Positions 34,804-47,300 of a stretch of DNA of 64,000 nucleotides are shown in pieces. The position numbers and the translations under genes are program-made. The stretch's first letter is position 1; every line of letters begins with the position of its first letter. The notes under the pieces were generated by a model that did not search any database, was not told where the DNA came from, and saw only the letters and a program-made list of their open reading frames with translations. Location of the stretch: contig JAOTOM010004277.1 of the NCBI GenBank assembly GCA_034440615.1, positions 1 through 64,000 on the forward strand, given 5' to 3'. This stretch comes from Ashinkailepas kermadecensis (lineage: Eukaryota; Arthropoda; Thecostraca; Neolepadidae).

Positions 34804-35812
34804 TCTCCATTGCTTGCCGTTATAATGACCTGAAACTTTGGACACTGTGGACATTGCTCTCCATCATGTGTTTCGGATAATTATGTATGATTTTTTTAAA
34901 TCACCTCACTTCGACTTCTTGACCATGACCGGACCTCATTCGTAAACACAGGCATATGCGTCAGGTCCGGTCACGAAAAAATGTTCGTGTATGCATAACC
35001 ATACACGAGCATTTTTTTTCTCATTTTACTGAATTTTTACTGAATTTTCAGTATTTTGTATCCTCCCCTCTACACAAGAAACGTCACTTCTAGAAAACAA
35101 TGACTTGATTTTGACCCCACCCATAATTCGGAAACATTGAAAACACCGAGATGAAATTGGCACCAAAGATTCGCTGATCAATTCTCTTCAGCCATGTCAA
35201 AGAGAGCGTTCATGACCTCTAAAGTTCATAACCTCCAAGGATCATAACGTCCAAAAATAGTTTCACAATTGTCCGCTAGGAATCGGAAATGCCTTTGGTG
35301 ATGAAATCTTGCAACCTTGTCTCCAGGTTCTGTCAACAGGTGGCAGGAGTGCACCGGCAGTATGCACCGGCAACATCTTGGATGTGCCGCCAAATGTAAT
35401 CTGGTGATTTTTCTGGTTCTAAAAACATTTCTGTTGTACCAAGCCTTGTGACGCCAGCTCTGCTCTAGAGTGTCGGGGGGGGGGGGGGGCGGAGGCGGTT
35501 GCCGATCTGCCGACTCGACCGCCGGCGACGAATGTGTGGGGATGAGTCCAGAGCCTGCCACCCCCGTCGGCCCCGCGCCGCGCGTCGATTGCGGCCCTGG
35601 CCGCTGTCCTGGTGCTGTTTACGTTCATGGTGCGGCCGGAAATGAGCCGTTTCGTGGTGAAAGGAGATGTCAGGTCGGGTAAGCGTCGGGTCAGAGCCTA
35701 ACCGGAAGGCCGACCAGCCGCCATGACCGGGAATTGGCCTCATTTCAAAAGCCGGACTCCGAGCTGCGCTCCCGGCACTATGGAAACATGTCAGGGCGTC
35801 TCACCACCGGCC
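34804..35812. other. Non-coding with paired hairpins
   Basis: Near 34935-34975 'gaccggacct' pairs with 'aggtccggtc', and near 34977-35020 'aaatgttcgtgtatg' pairs with 'catacacgagcattt'. A poly-G run is at 35475-35488. GC-rich sequence from 35460 to 35760 shows no recognisable gene. Confidence 0.6.
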
Positions 35813-35820
35813 ACGACAAC

Positions 35821-35828
35821 CAGGGATG

Positions 35829-35860
<32 letters not shown>

Positions 35861-36689
35861 CCGGAGCCGGAACATTTTGCCCGGAGCCGGAGCCGGAGCC
35901 GGAGCCGCCGGGACATTTTACTCGGAGCCGGAGTCGGAGCCGGAGCCGTCAAAAGCAGGGCGGCTCCGACTCCGAAAGAGGTGTAAATTAAACAAAATTA
36001 GCAAACGTGAAATGAACACATTATACCTAGTATGGTATGGTATGGTATGAAAACGCATTTTTAAACGCCAAAATGTTTAAATACGAGTAACATGTAAAAA
36101 TATAAAATAATGGTAGAATAACCAATAACCATATTCTAGCCTCAGTAGTCAATGCAATAGTTCCATGTTTAGTTTAGTTAAGTTCATTGTTTCCATCATC
36201 AACGGGTTGTTGTACCTTATTAGAGATGAGGTCAAACATTACAATTTACAACAATGGTGTTCCTTGGACCGTTCACGGGATGGGGAGTGTTGTTGATTCG
36301 AGTCTCCCCTCTTCTGATTGCCCCAATACGGCACGAAGCGAGCGTCAGTTTACGAGGGCCAGTTTCCGATGCAAGATAGATACAGGGTTTATATGGGAAA
36401 GTTGCTTATAATTGTCTGAAGTTTGCGCCCCTGAGTGGTCGCGGCTAACTTTTTTTGACATCCCCCCTAGCTCTTACTTAATGGATCGATCACGTTTGGG
36501 ATGTACGGAGCCGGAGCCGGAGCCGGAGTCGCCGGAGCCGGTACATTTTGCCCGGAGGGAGCCGGAGCCGGAGCCGGAGCCGCCGGGACATTTTACTCGG
36601 AGCCGGAGTCGGAGTCGGAGCCGGGATACTTCCCCGGAGCCGGAGTCGGAGCCGGAGCCGTCCAAAATTTTCCCGGCTCCGCATCCCTG
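35821..36689. mobile_element. Non-autonomous hAT-like DNA transposon, 869 bp
   Basis: The ends are CAGGGATGCGGAGCCGG and its exact complement (17-bp terminal inverted repeats), flanked on both sides by the 8-bp direct repeat ACGACAAC (35813-35820 and 36690-36697). An 8-bp duplication and CAGGG-type ends are hallmarks of the hAT superfamily. The interior has no transposase; it carries (GGAGCC)n tracts and two same-orientation copies of a block reading 'acattttgcccgg' then 'gccgggacattttactcgg'. Confidence 0.9.
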
Positions 36690-36697
36690 ACGACAAC

Positions 36698-37174
36698 GAC
36701 AATGACACAACTGGAACGACACAACTGATGTGACGACACAACTGGAATGGTATACCGATGTGCTGTTTTTCTAATTTATGCAGCCTTTCTCCGTTTTTCA
36801 TTGTATTTGATATCATAGCAGGGGTGTCGTTTTATGAAAATGATTGGGATGGTTCAGATGTTGGCAGGTATATGGTGCGATGCGTGTGGACGGGAACCTG
36901 GCGAACCCTACTGAGCACATATAAAAGGAAGGCATTACGTCTTGATCGTATATAAAGTGCATTATACTTGACCGCGGCAGATACCGAGAGCGCCAAATAC
37001 GAATACCATTACGGTATCGAAAGGTCAGCATTAACAAACAGTAGCGTAGCTAAGACTTGGTCCAGGGAGGGGGGTGAACATCTGAAGAGGACTCCCTACC
37101 CACCGAGCCCCCCCCCCGCTTTTCCGAAACTCCTCGGATTTCGGTCACCCTATTTTCATTTTCGAGTGGCCATG

Positions 37175-37231
<57 letters not shown>

Positions 37232-38359
37232 TACAACCGTAATCTGTCGGCCAATGTTGTGGTTCTATCTTCAATAGCTTCCAAGGTTTTAGGGAGGGAG
37301 AATCTGCCCCCCCCCCCCCTCGGGCCTCGTTATGTGAAAGGACCTCCGGCGCGTGTGTTGATGCCATAAAATGTTTGTTCCTCCAACACGATAAATTGTT
37401 TGCCTTCTGAAACTGCTCTTATATTCACGCGCAGTAAATAAAGTACGTAAATCGCGTGGCCTATAACGTCCACACCCTGGCTTACTCAGCATCTCCTATG
37501 GTATGACGTCACATATAATGTGCTCAGTGTCGACACGCCACAAGGCGGGGATTTCCTCAGAGGTGCCCTGTCGTGGCGAGACACTTACGTAACGAGACAA
37601 TTAGCCATGAGTCGCCGAGATCCGAACACACTTCTGGTCAATGACCGCGGGCGGAGAGGGTGGAGCGGGCCGCCATAGCCCTAAAGGTGGCAACACGTGA
37701 GCTGGGCCACACCATTACATGTGCGCGCCAGCCAATTTGGAGCACTGGGAATAATTAAGGCGGCTGCGTCCACAATCTCGCCGGGGATTGCACCACTGGG
37801 TAGGCCATCAGCTAATCTTGGAGCAGGAGGGTGTGCCATTTCCCACGCCCCCTGATTGATGTCAGGAGCTGAAAGTTCATGGAAGCATAACACAATATCT
37901 GGCTGTGACGTAAGCCATCGCAAGAACAATTCCCCGTCCGAATCGAATCGCAGGTTGCTCGGAGTGACCTCAGGTGTCATGTGAGCCGACAGCCCAAGTG
38001 GCCGGACGAGTTTTTGCGGGGCGCGCCCTTCACCGTTTCGGGCGCTGCCGGCCGGCTGGCCTTTGCCGCAGATCTGGGGCCGGGGATGCCCTGTCGCCGG
38101 CGGCGACGCGCCGATGAGACCAGCCGCCGTCCTTGGCGTCGGCGGCGGCGCGGCGGAGCGGCACCGGAGGCGCGGTCTTGCGGCGGCACGGTGACGCGGC
38201 GGCCGGAGGCCGGGGGCGGGAGGTCAGCGGGTGGCGTATCGGGCGGCGATCCAAGGTCTGTCGGCCGACCCGCACCTTCGCTGCCGGCAGCCGCCGATCG
38301 GCCGGCCGCGCCGCCCGGCATCACTGTCGCCACAGCCGCCGCTCCAGCAACAGGCCGAC
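36698..38359. other. Upstream region of gene D
   Basis: An (AT)n microsatellite runs 37171-37230 and a poly-C run is at 37308-37319. 37980-38359 is strongly GC- and CpG-rich and forms the immediate 5' flank of gene D; I see no TATA box in it. No separate gene was recognised. Confidence 0.6.
37171..37230. repeat. (AT)n microsatellite
   Basis: A near-perfect TA dinucleotide run of about 60 bp, upstream of gene D. Confidence 0.95.
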
Positions 38360-38393
38360 ATGCGCCTCCTGGCCGCCCTCCTGCTCTGTCCAG
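38360..38393 (+). CDS. Gene D exon 1: signal peptide
   Basis: ATG at 38360 encodes MRLLAALLLCP plus G, then donor 'cag|gtgagg' at 38394. Joined to 40952 the codon becomes GCG and the leader continues AVLAA before NSFTC. The hydrophobic core and phase match the signal exons of B and C. Confidence 0.9.
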
Positions 38394-41300
38394 GTGAGGC
38401 CGCCGGCGCCCGTGCCGACTTCTGTGGCTAGTCGACAGACTGCTGCTCGGGTCGGCAGGTTGGAGTGAGGGTGGGCAGGTTAGATGGAGGTGGGCAGGCT
38501 GGAGTGAGGGTAGACAGGTTGGGGTGAGGGTGGGCAGGTTGGAGTGAGGGTAGACAGGCTGGAGTGAGGGTCGGCGGGTTGGTGTGAGAATGCACAGGTT
38601 GGAGTAAGGGTGGGCAGGTTGGAGTGAGGATGAGCAGGTTGGAGTGAGGGTGGGTAGGTTGGAGTGATCGTGGGCAGGTTGAAGTGAATGTGGGTAGGTT
38701 GGAGTGAGGGTGGGCAGGTTGGAGTGAGGGTGGGCAGGTTGGAGTGAGGACGCGCAGGTTGGAGTAAGAGTGGGCAGGTTGAAATGAGGGTGGGCAGGTT
38801 GGTGTGAACGTGGCCCGACTGTGGGGGAGAGTAAGTAGACTCTTGTAGCGGTGAACAGGCTGTTGCATAAATTGTGGCAGACTCTAAAAATGGGGGGGGA
38901 GGGTGGAGGGATTGGTAAGTCAAGTAGTGGGAGAGAGACCCAAACAGCACAATAAGGGAGAGCATGACGGTTCATTCTTTCAGAGATGTATACTTTAATG
39001 CACGGTACTCCTGCTATTGATTATTCAAGCTGCCTTGGCAATGTGCAAGTTTTCATGTTCCAATCGTAGAGCTGACCAGAACGTCTGTCTCTCTGCGCGG
39101 TCAGGGCCACATGCTAATATTGCATCATGCTCCGGTATGCTGACGTGTCTGCCTCTGGAATCATCTCTTGCACGCTCTCGTCCAGGTCGTTGATGCCACA
39201 TCTACTGGTGCCGCGCACCGTAAAACTAGGATGCTTCTACCTTATATTCAGCTCCTGACAATCATAAAGTCATAAGGTCATCAAATGTTACGACTTGATA
39301 AGAGCCACATGGCCATCTGGGCTAAACCTATAAAGGGAAGATATTACAAGACTTCGAAAAAAGATACGGAGACATCCTAATCAATGATATACCCTGCCAG
39401 CATCTATCCCAGCATATCTAGCAATGTTCACTCCATCTTCAGTCCTCTTCACAATCCACCTCATTCTCTATGCAGCTGATAATGGTCCTCATTATAGCAG
39501 AGGAGCAGAGGAGCAGTAGCAGCAGTAGCCGCTGCTACTGTTCCGCATACGTCGCTGCTACTGCAGCGATCAATGGGATGGTGGGCACCTGATTAGGAAA
39601 AAAATCCGTGGGATGGACCAACCGTATATGACAGAGACACGTACGGAGGCCGAGACCAAGACCGTTTTGTTTCGCTGTGGATTGCACGGGAATCAGTGGA
39701 AGCTGTTCCAGTCGATCAAGTACTTTCTGAGATAGTAAGCTGTTTGGTGTAAAATTTATGTGATTCTTGTTCTGTGACCTGCGCTTGACAATGATGAAAA
39801 TGGAATGCATGTACTAGGTTATATATCGGTTTTAGTACAAATAACATATTGTCATACCGAGAACTGATTTATGTGTCCCTAAGATGCATGGAATATGGAT
39901 TAGAACTTGAACCACTGAAATTCACCAAACAGATTAATTGACATACCAAGGGACAATGGCGATAGCGAAAGTTTTTGTTTAATTTTGTTAAAAGGATAAT
40001 ATTTCCTGATTTATTATATTGAAGATTATATGATTGAGGATTATATTATTTTACCCAAGGGATACGGGAGGCCTTTGAACTGCAAGAAGTGCAGTTAGGA
40101 TTTTCTTTGCAATTGTTAAATCCATCTGTTCAACATCACGGGAGAAAAAGGCAGTGCTTTTCTTCGTCAAGTAGAAAGCAAGGCAACAAAAAGCAAAAGA
40201 ATAGCTTGGAAACAATTAAACTCTACAAGCTTATGGTTATTGGGATAAACATCAGTATGATAAGCACACCTCCGAAAAAAGTGAATTTTTTTTGCCTTGG
40301 GATCTCACAAAACCAAATTAGTACCTCAGCGTGACAGTATGTGGAATATTTCCTATCCATGCAGTTGCAAGATGCGGGTGTTCCCTGTAAGCATACTCAA
40401 TACACGCCATAAGAAAACATAGTAATTAATGGCAATTCTACCCTGCTCGTCACACCATAGTTCTTGTGATATCACGGAAGTGCTTATGCTGTTTGCCACC
40501 TTCTCTTCATATTGGAACGAGCTTACCGCGTTAAGCTTACAGTAGCCTCTAGGTGATTTTAACTCATATCATTTTGAACATCATATTGATTTTGTGTGGT
40601 AAGTTTGTGTACATTTTTTGGATCATATCACGAGCTCCGCTTCGCTGAAGGCATGTAATTGAAGAGGGCATCATATAATCACAAACTCGGGACACCACTA
40701 AGCGTTGCCAAAGCAATCCACCAAAGCCAGAAAGTGGCCCCGAGTTTGACCAGTCGCGGTCAGCACCTCATGGAGCACACGTATGGGTGCACTGTTGTTC
40801 CATTGTGGTCGTCTACGTCTTGGTGGCGTGTATGTGTTGCTACTGCTTTTTGTCTATCAGGTAGCATTGTGGTCGTCTACGTCTCGGTGGCGTGTATGTA
40901 TCGCTGCTTATTTTTGCATATCAGGCAACACATTGTGCTTCACTTTCGCAGCGGTGCTGGCCGCCAACAGCTTCACCTGCCCCACGGACGAGAGAACGGG
41001 CTTCTTCGCCGACCCGAACGAATGCGACAAGTACTGGGACTGCAACCGCGGTCAGGCCTCGTCAGTCTTCTGTCCCGATGGCCTGGCATTCAGCACGCGA
41101 GCGCGCCGCACCTCCAACCCCTGCGTGTACTACTGGCGCGCCGATTGCGCGGGAAAACCGCTCGGTGAGCTCGGGTGAACAAAAAGCCAGCTCCTGGTTT
41201 GCAGCGACTTATCGAGCTCCTAGCGTGAGTTGAACCGGCGAGGAGATAGAGCCGATTTGCCAACCTCGTGCCAACCACAGATTGGCCATGAGAAGCCACC

Positions 41301-44300
41301 CGGAGGGCGGAACTGACCGCAGATGAGTGGTAACCTGGCCGCGGTCCAATGTCTGTAGGATTTGATGGGACGTGAAGATGTCTCTGATTCTCCTGATAGG
41401 CGCAGTCGTCTTGAAAACAACATCCCGTTTGTCCTAATCGGCTTTCATCAAAGATCAATGCTGTTTGCTTCCAAGGACTTGAATAATGGACGTAGGACTG
41501 GAAAGTGATCAGCAGGAGACTATGCCTGTTAATTTTCGGGAATAGCAACCCTGGAATTGTGGGGAAGAGGTTTTGCCCACACCTCTTCATGTTTTTTTTT
41601 CTGGGATCGCCGCCGAACGCGTTGCACGATCAGGCTCAAACTTGGCCTACCTTCTGACAACTGAATATGGGATCTTTTGGTGCTCACATTGTGTGTAGCA
41701 CACGTAGCACGACCACGCCGATGAAATCCGCCTTTCTCTCCGTTGTCTAGAACAAAATTTGGAGGGGGAGGGAGCAAAATTTATCCTCACAAAGGTAGGA
41801 GTGTGGTCTGCGGTCGGAAACTTATGTATTAACTATTAACCCAAAGGACATTTCATGGAAAAACAACGAAGCAAGTTTTTCTCCATTTCTACTACTTCGT
41901 GCACTCTTACTGCCACCCTGCCTTTGAATTTCTGGGACATTCAAATTTGAATAGGGGGAGGGGAGGCATGGCAATCATAGACGTCATTGACACTGCAAAA
42001 TAGGTGGAGGCTTCATAGACTTATTGATGTTGCCGGCATGCGATTCAACCACATTGCTTTCATGTAACGGTGTGCACTGAATGCTAACTCGTAAAGATTA
42101 TTCACGTTTAAGTGGCAGAGTTAATTATATGGACGTGTCCATGAGTGAGCAAGGCATGCTGTACTCGGATATATTGAGAAACATTTGTTTCTTCTTCTAA
42201 AAGGAGCTTGGTGCCTTCTTCAAATGCAGGAAGATAATACCAGTATTGGGTGATCACAAGATGGAAGCCAAGGCATTGATGTTGCATGCCCACACCATTG
42301 ATGATGATGTTGCATGGCACCGTTTTGATTGGTGTTACACTGGAAATACCAGATGTACACGATCCTCCACCTCTGTACTGTAATATGTCAGGTTGTAAAA
42401 GAGCTATGTAAGTTACATTTCCTCCACAATAGCTCAGGTGGCAATACCACTGGCTTGTGCTTTAATATTCCCTGTTCATCAAGTCGACAAACGTGTTCGC
42501 ACTTAGCCCCGACTGAGATGATCACCTGGCACTGACCCGACGCGGAAAGTGGTGCCGTGTTCAAGCATTTGTGGCAAGCTAAACTCTCGGCTTAATTCTG
42601 CTATTGAGCTAAAATTTCCACATCGGGTAATGTGTTCTGTACAGCGCTCACCCCCTTCCAAAAATGAACAAAATACACAATCTGTACACAATTTACCAAA
42701 CATGCAGAAAAATGAGATGACTGCATAGCGACCTTACATTGCCGCATTACTTTTTAAGCTAAAATATCCGTAATTGATTCGTCCGCGATCAGCGACACAG
42801 TAGAACACTGTAGGGCTACTTTCCGGTGCTCGCGACGCTGCAGTGCTACTTCTTGGTTCTCGCGACGCTGTAGCACAACTTCCGGTGCTCGCGACGCTGC
42901 AGCGCCACTTCTTGGTGCTCGCGACGCTGCAGCGCCACTTCCCGGTGCTCGCGACGCTGCGGAGCTACTTCCCGGTGCTCGCGACGCTGCAACGCCACTT
43001 CTTGGCGCTCGCGACGCTGTAGCGCCACTTTCCGGTGCTCGCGATGCTGTAGCGCCACTTCCCGGTGCTCGTGATGGAACCGTTGGGAGATCGCATCCAC
43101 CACTCCCGGATGGCGTAACAGCTAATGAGGAAACTAAGGGAACGAAGCGCGAAACGTGGATAAAAATGGTGAGCCGAACCTGCTGAAATAGCTTGGGTGG
43201 CAAAATGCGCTCGTCAGGTGCTTTGCATGTTACCAGGTGCATTTTAGATAAGCGTAATTTACAATGTGTATGAAGTTATCCAATGAAATGGAAGTAAGGA
43301 TGTTCAACTTACGTTGAGTCTGACTTCGATTAATTACATCGAAACGCATGGCAAAGAGGGAGTGGCGAGTAGTTTGTGGGAAAGGTGTTTGTCTCCCAAG
43401 CGAAAGATTGTAGGTTCGAGCCCCAAGCTGTCGCTACGCTTTTCCCGCAAGCAATCGATGTGAGCGGTTGGTGACGCCATATGACGCAACAGTCGAAGTG
43501 TTGCAAAGCCAATAACCATAGCCACCGCGTCACATCATTGATCATATCATCATCAACCACATCATAGCAAAGAAAACACACGGAGTCAGCATGCTTGACC
43601 AAGGGATTTGTGTGCTCCAGGTGCTCCACTGGGAAAGCCGCCGTGTGACCGCGAGAATGGCTTCTTCCCGCACGAGGATCCCAACGACTGCACGCACTAC
43701 TACCAGTGCACCGACAATGTTCCCAGTCTGACCGAGTGCGCGCCCGGCCTGACCTACAACATCAACACGCACAGCTGCGACTGGCCGGAGAGCTCCAACC
43801 GCGGCGAGTGCGGCACCAAGAAAGGTGAGAGTCCCGCCGAAACTGCAGACGGTGTGGCACCAAGAAAGATGAGACTCCCTCCGCAGCTGCGGACAGTGCG
43901 GCACCGAGGAAGGTGAGACTCTTTCAGCAACCGCGGCGAGTGCGGCACCAGGAAAGGTGAGACTCCCTCCGCAACTGCGGACAGTGCGGCACCAAGAAAG
44001 GTGAGACTCCCTCCTCAAGTACAGACGGTGCGGCACCAAGAAAGGTGAGACTCCTTCCGCAACTGCGGACGGTGCCGCACCAAGAAAGGTGAGACTCCCT
44101 CCTCAAGTACAGACATTGCGGCACCAGAAAAGGCTCCCCCAACAGCCACGAATGGCGAGGCACTAAGAAAAGTGAGACTCCTCCCTACATAAATGGACAG
44201 TATGGTACTAGGAAGAGTGGCACTCCCCCTTCAACTACGGACGGTATGACACCAAGATAGATGGGCCCCCATGCTTCCCTGCAATCCCGGGAGGTACGGC

Positions 44301-47300
44301 ACTAAGTACGGGAGTATCTCTGCTTTTCTGTAGCCATTGGGAGTGCGGTACCAAATAAAACCCAGATACAGTCCTCTCGTGGACAGCCTGCCATTTAATG
44401 CCAGGGCCACGAGACGGACTCCGATTTGTTGTTGCCCCTACTCCATTCCCCGAGACGAGTGTTGACAATTTCCGTACCGATTGTCATGGATGGGCCAGAG
44501 TTCATCATCCTCAACCTCCCATGCACTGACGTTGGCCGTTTCCAGAACCGTAATTCTCGTACCGATTTTCGTGGATAGGCCAGAGTTCATCAACCTCAAC
44601 GTCCCATGCACTGACGTTGGCCATTTCCAGTACCGTAATTATCGTACCAAGTGTCGTAGATAGGCTAGAGTTCATCAGTCTCAGCCTCCCATGCATCAAC
44701 AGTAACTATTATCATCCTGTATTCACGATCACACCGCCATGCACGTTAAATACTGGCGGATTTCGCCAGTATGCAGCGTGTGCAATCAGAGCGGGCGCCA
44801 CCATTTTTGTATTCACCTGGCACAGGGAATCCGTGTGGAACGATGCTCCGGCGTCTGTCTGTGTGTGTGATACGTAACTGCGCTGACAAGAAGGCGCTGG
44901 GCAGGATAGTGCAGAGGATGAGACATGGTCAGTCTGATACGGGCGAGGAGTCAATCATTCATCTGAATATTGCTACACATGAAGATTCACTGCAGTTTCA
45001 ACCAGGCTATGATTTCTGCAATGGATTGACGCTTACCCGGACGCCCTTGTTGCGATGAGCTACAGCAGTGAACAGACAGTTTTTCTTTATTCAGGAAATG
45101 TTCTACTCGATGACACACTACTGGACGGATAGTATTTATTGCATCCAGTGATGGGAACTGAAGATTATGTTCCGTGTTAATACAATGGCTATTGCCATGC
45201 GTCCCAGTTGGCAACGCCTGACAACCTGATGCTTTCAGCTATTCGTGACTTCACCTGCCCGGAGGGCGAGTTCTTCAACAGCAACGGGCTGCGCGAGCAG
45301 CACCCACGTTTCAACGACCGTCAGGACTGCCGCGCTTTCTTCGTCTGTCTGAACGGCGTCACTCCGCAGGGCGTCAACTGCCCGCTCGGCGAGGTGTTCT
45401 CCGAGGGCACACTGTCCTGCGCACTCGCCGAACGTGTACCCGGATGGTAAGCCGCCATCCAAGCAATACCACCCCGAGCAGCGGGTCACCGGCCCGACAG
45501 CACCACCCCCAGACAGCGGGTCACCAGGCTGACAGTACTACCCCCGGACAGCGGGTCACCGTCCCGACAGCACCACCCCCAGACAGCGGGTCACCAGGCT
45601 GACAGTACTACCCCGGACAGCGGGTCACCGGCCCGACAGCACCACCCCCAGACAGCGGGTCACCAGGCTGACAGTACTACCCCCGGACAGCGGGTCACCA
45701 TCCTGACAGTACCAGTCCAGAACATGAGATCCCCATGCAGTGGCGTCGCCACGAAATTCTTCCAGGGGGGCAATGTTGATAAGGGGCCTCCTGCTCCCCG
45801 AAAAGGGGCCTCCACTGTGTTAGGGCCTCCTCTTGCTTTTTAGGCTCTTAGTATGGTTCCCGAATGGGAACATGATTTCATATTGATGTCTTGTTTGTTC
45901 TTGGCATGGTATATAATTTACGCAAAGCGCAATAGCAAGAATCTTTTTTTTTTCGCTGAGAACCGAGCCATACCAGGGTATAAATAAGCAAATGTAGATA
46001 AATACGTCAGTGCCAAAACAAACCAATATCTTTATGCTTTATCGACGAGAAGAATCTTCCCGCTGGCCTCTAGATTGTAGCGAGCTGGTCGGGCTCGTGC
46101 TGAGCATATCTTAAAGATATCTCCCATTGATCAACCCACTTCTTTGTTCAACCAAGTTTAACTGAATATAGCTAGGTTCATCACTACTGTTAGTCATTCC
46201 CACCAGCTTGATCTCATAAACAAACTTAAACGATCATTTCTCAGTCCCAGGACAACAATTTCACGAAGGTGACAACGAGAAGTGGATTGAATTGGTTTTC
46301 TGATCGTCATCTTAGGGATTTATTATTTTTTTTTCATAACATTTGGTGCTGGCTGCAAGGCACTTGGCACAGAAGCTAAAATAATAAATACTCCGCGAAT
46401 AAATTCACGGCAAGAACAAGCATTGAACAACCATGCATCAATGGCAATGCAACAATGTAACAATGACAATGCATAAATAATGCAAAACCTTCGAATTCCA
46501 CGCCGTCACGCACATGGTTATCGCTGTGCTGTACCGTTTTGTAAATTATGTCGTTGAGAAGGTACTGAAGCTGGGAAGCTCCTAATCATGCAGGCTGTAA
46601 TCACAGAAGACAACTTTGTAGGAAGAAAATACATTTTAAAACATCATTCCTCCCATTTAATATGGGGCATCGGTGTTGTTTTGTATGCTTGTGAGGGGGA
46701 ATTTACCACCGCAATGTTGGCTTTGCTCCATGGGCGTAAGTTCTGAAAATTATTGGGAGACCAGTGACGCACCCATATTTGCGTCAAGGGGAGGGGGCAA
46801 ACGTATTTGGAGGGGGTCCAACTACTGAATAAAGTCTTCCGATTTCGACCACTATTTTGTCAAAGGAGAACTTTTTAAATAAAATAATTAGTGATCAACT
46901 GAATTATCCTGTGGAGGGGCCTAATCTACCGCTATCGTTTCTGATTCGTCGGATTTCAACCCTAGCTCCCGCAACCTGTTCAAATGTATTATTTTGGTAT
47001 TCCTTGGTAAGTCACCTCGCACTGCTGAAATTACACCTGCACAAATCACTTTAAAATGTAAAATTTTCCAAATTCAGACATTCCAGTTCATAGTGCCCGG
47101 TCGCCACGACGCCAACGTTAGTGCACGTGTACACCCATCTTGCGCATTCGGCGCATTCGCCACACTTTGTGCGATGCTACGAATTCTGCTGGGCCTCCTA
47201 CGCTTTGTTAATTGCTGCCACATGATAGACTTGCGCAATATCTGACGTGATACAATGCTTCGTATGGGCGTTCGCTGCGAAAATTCGATTAATTAAATTC

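Larger units (their letters stand above)
41165..43620 (+). other. Gene D intron 2
   Basis: It contains the minisatellite 42795-43075 and a SINE-like element at 43365-43560. Otherwise nothing is recognised. The acceptor is 'gtgtgctccag'. Confidence 0.7.

Noticed and set aside
35723..36733. Arg-Ser / Pro-Glu repeat ORFs resembling SR-type proteins
   Set aside because: They derive from GGAGCC hexamers inside the hAT-like element, are open in several frames on both strands, and have no other domain.
37977..38975. 332-aa minus-strand ORF rich in Pro, Thr and Leu
   Set aside because: It is antisense to the gene D signal exon and its ~20-bp minisatellite. Its composition follows the repeat and GC bias, with no recognisable domain.
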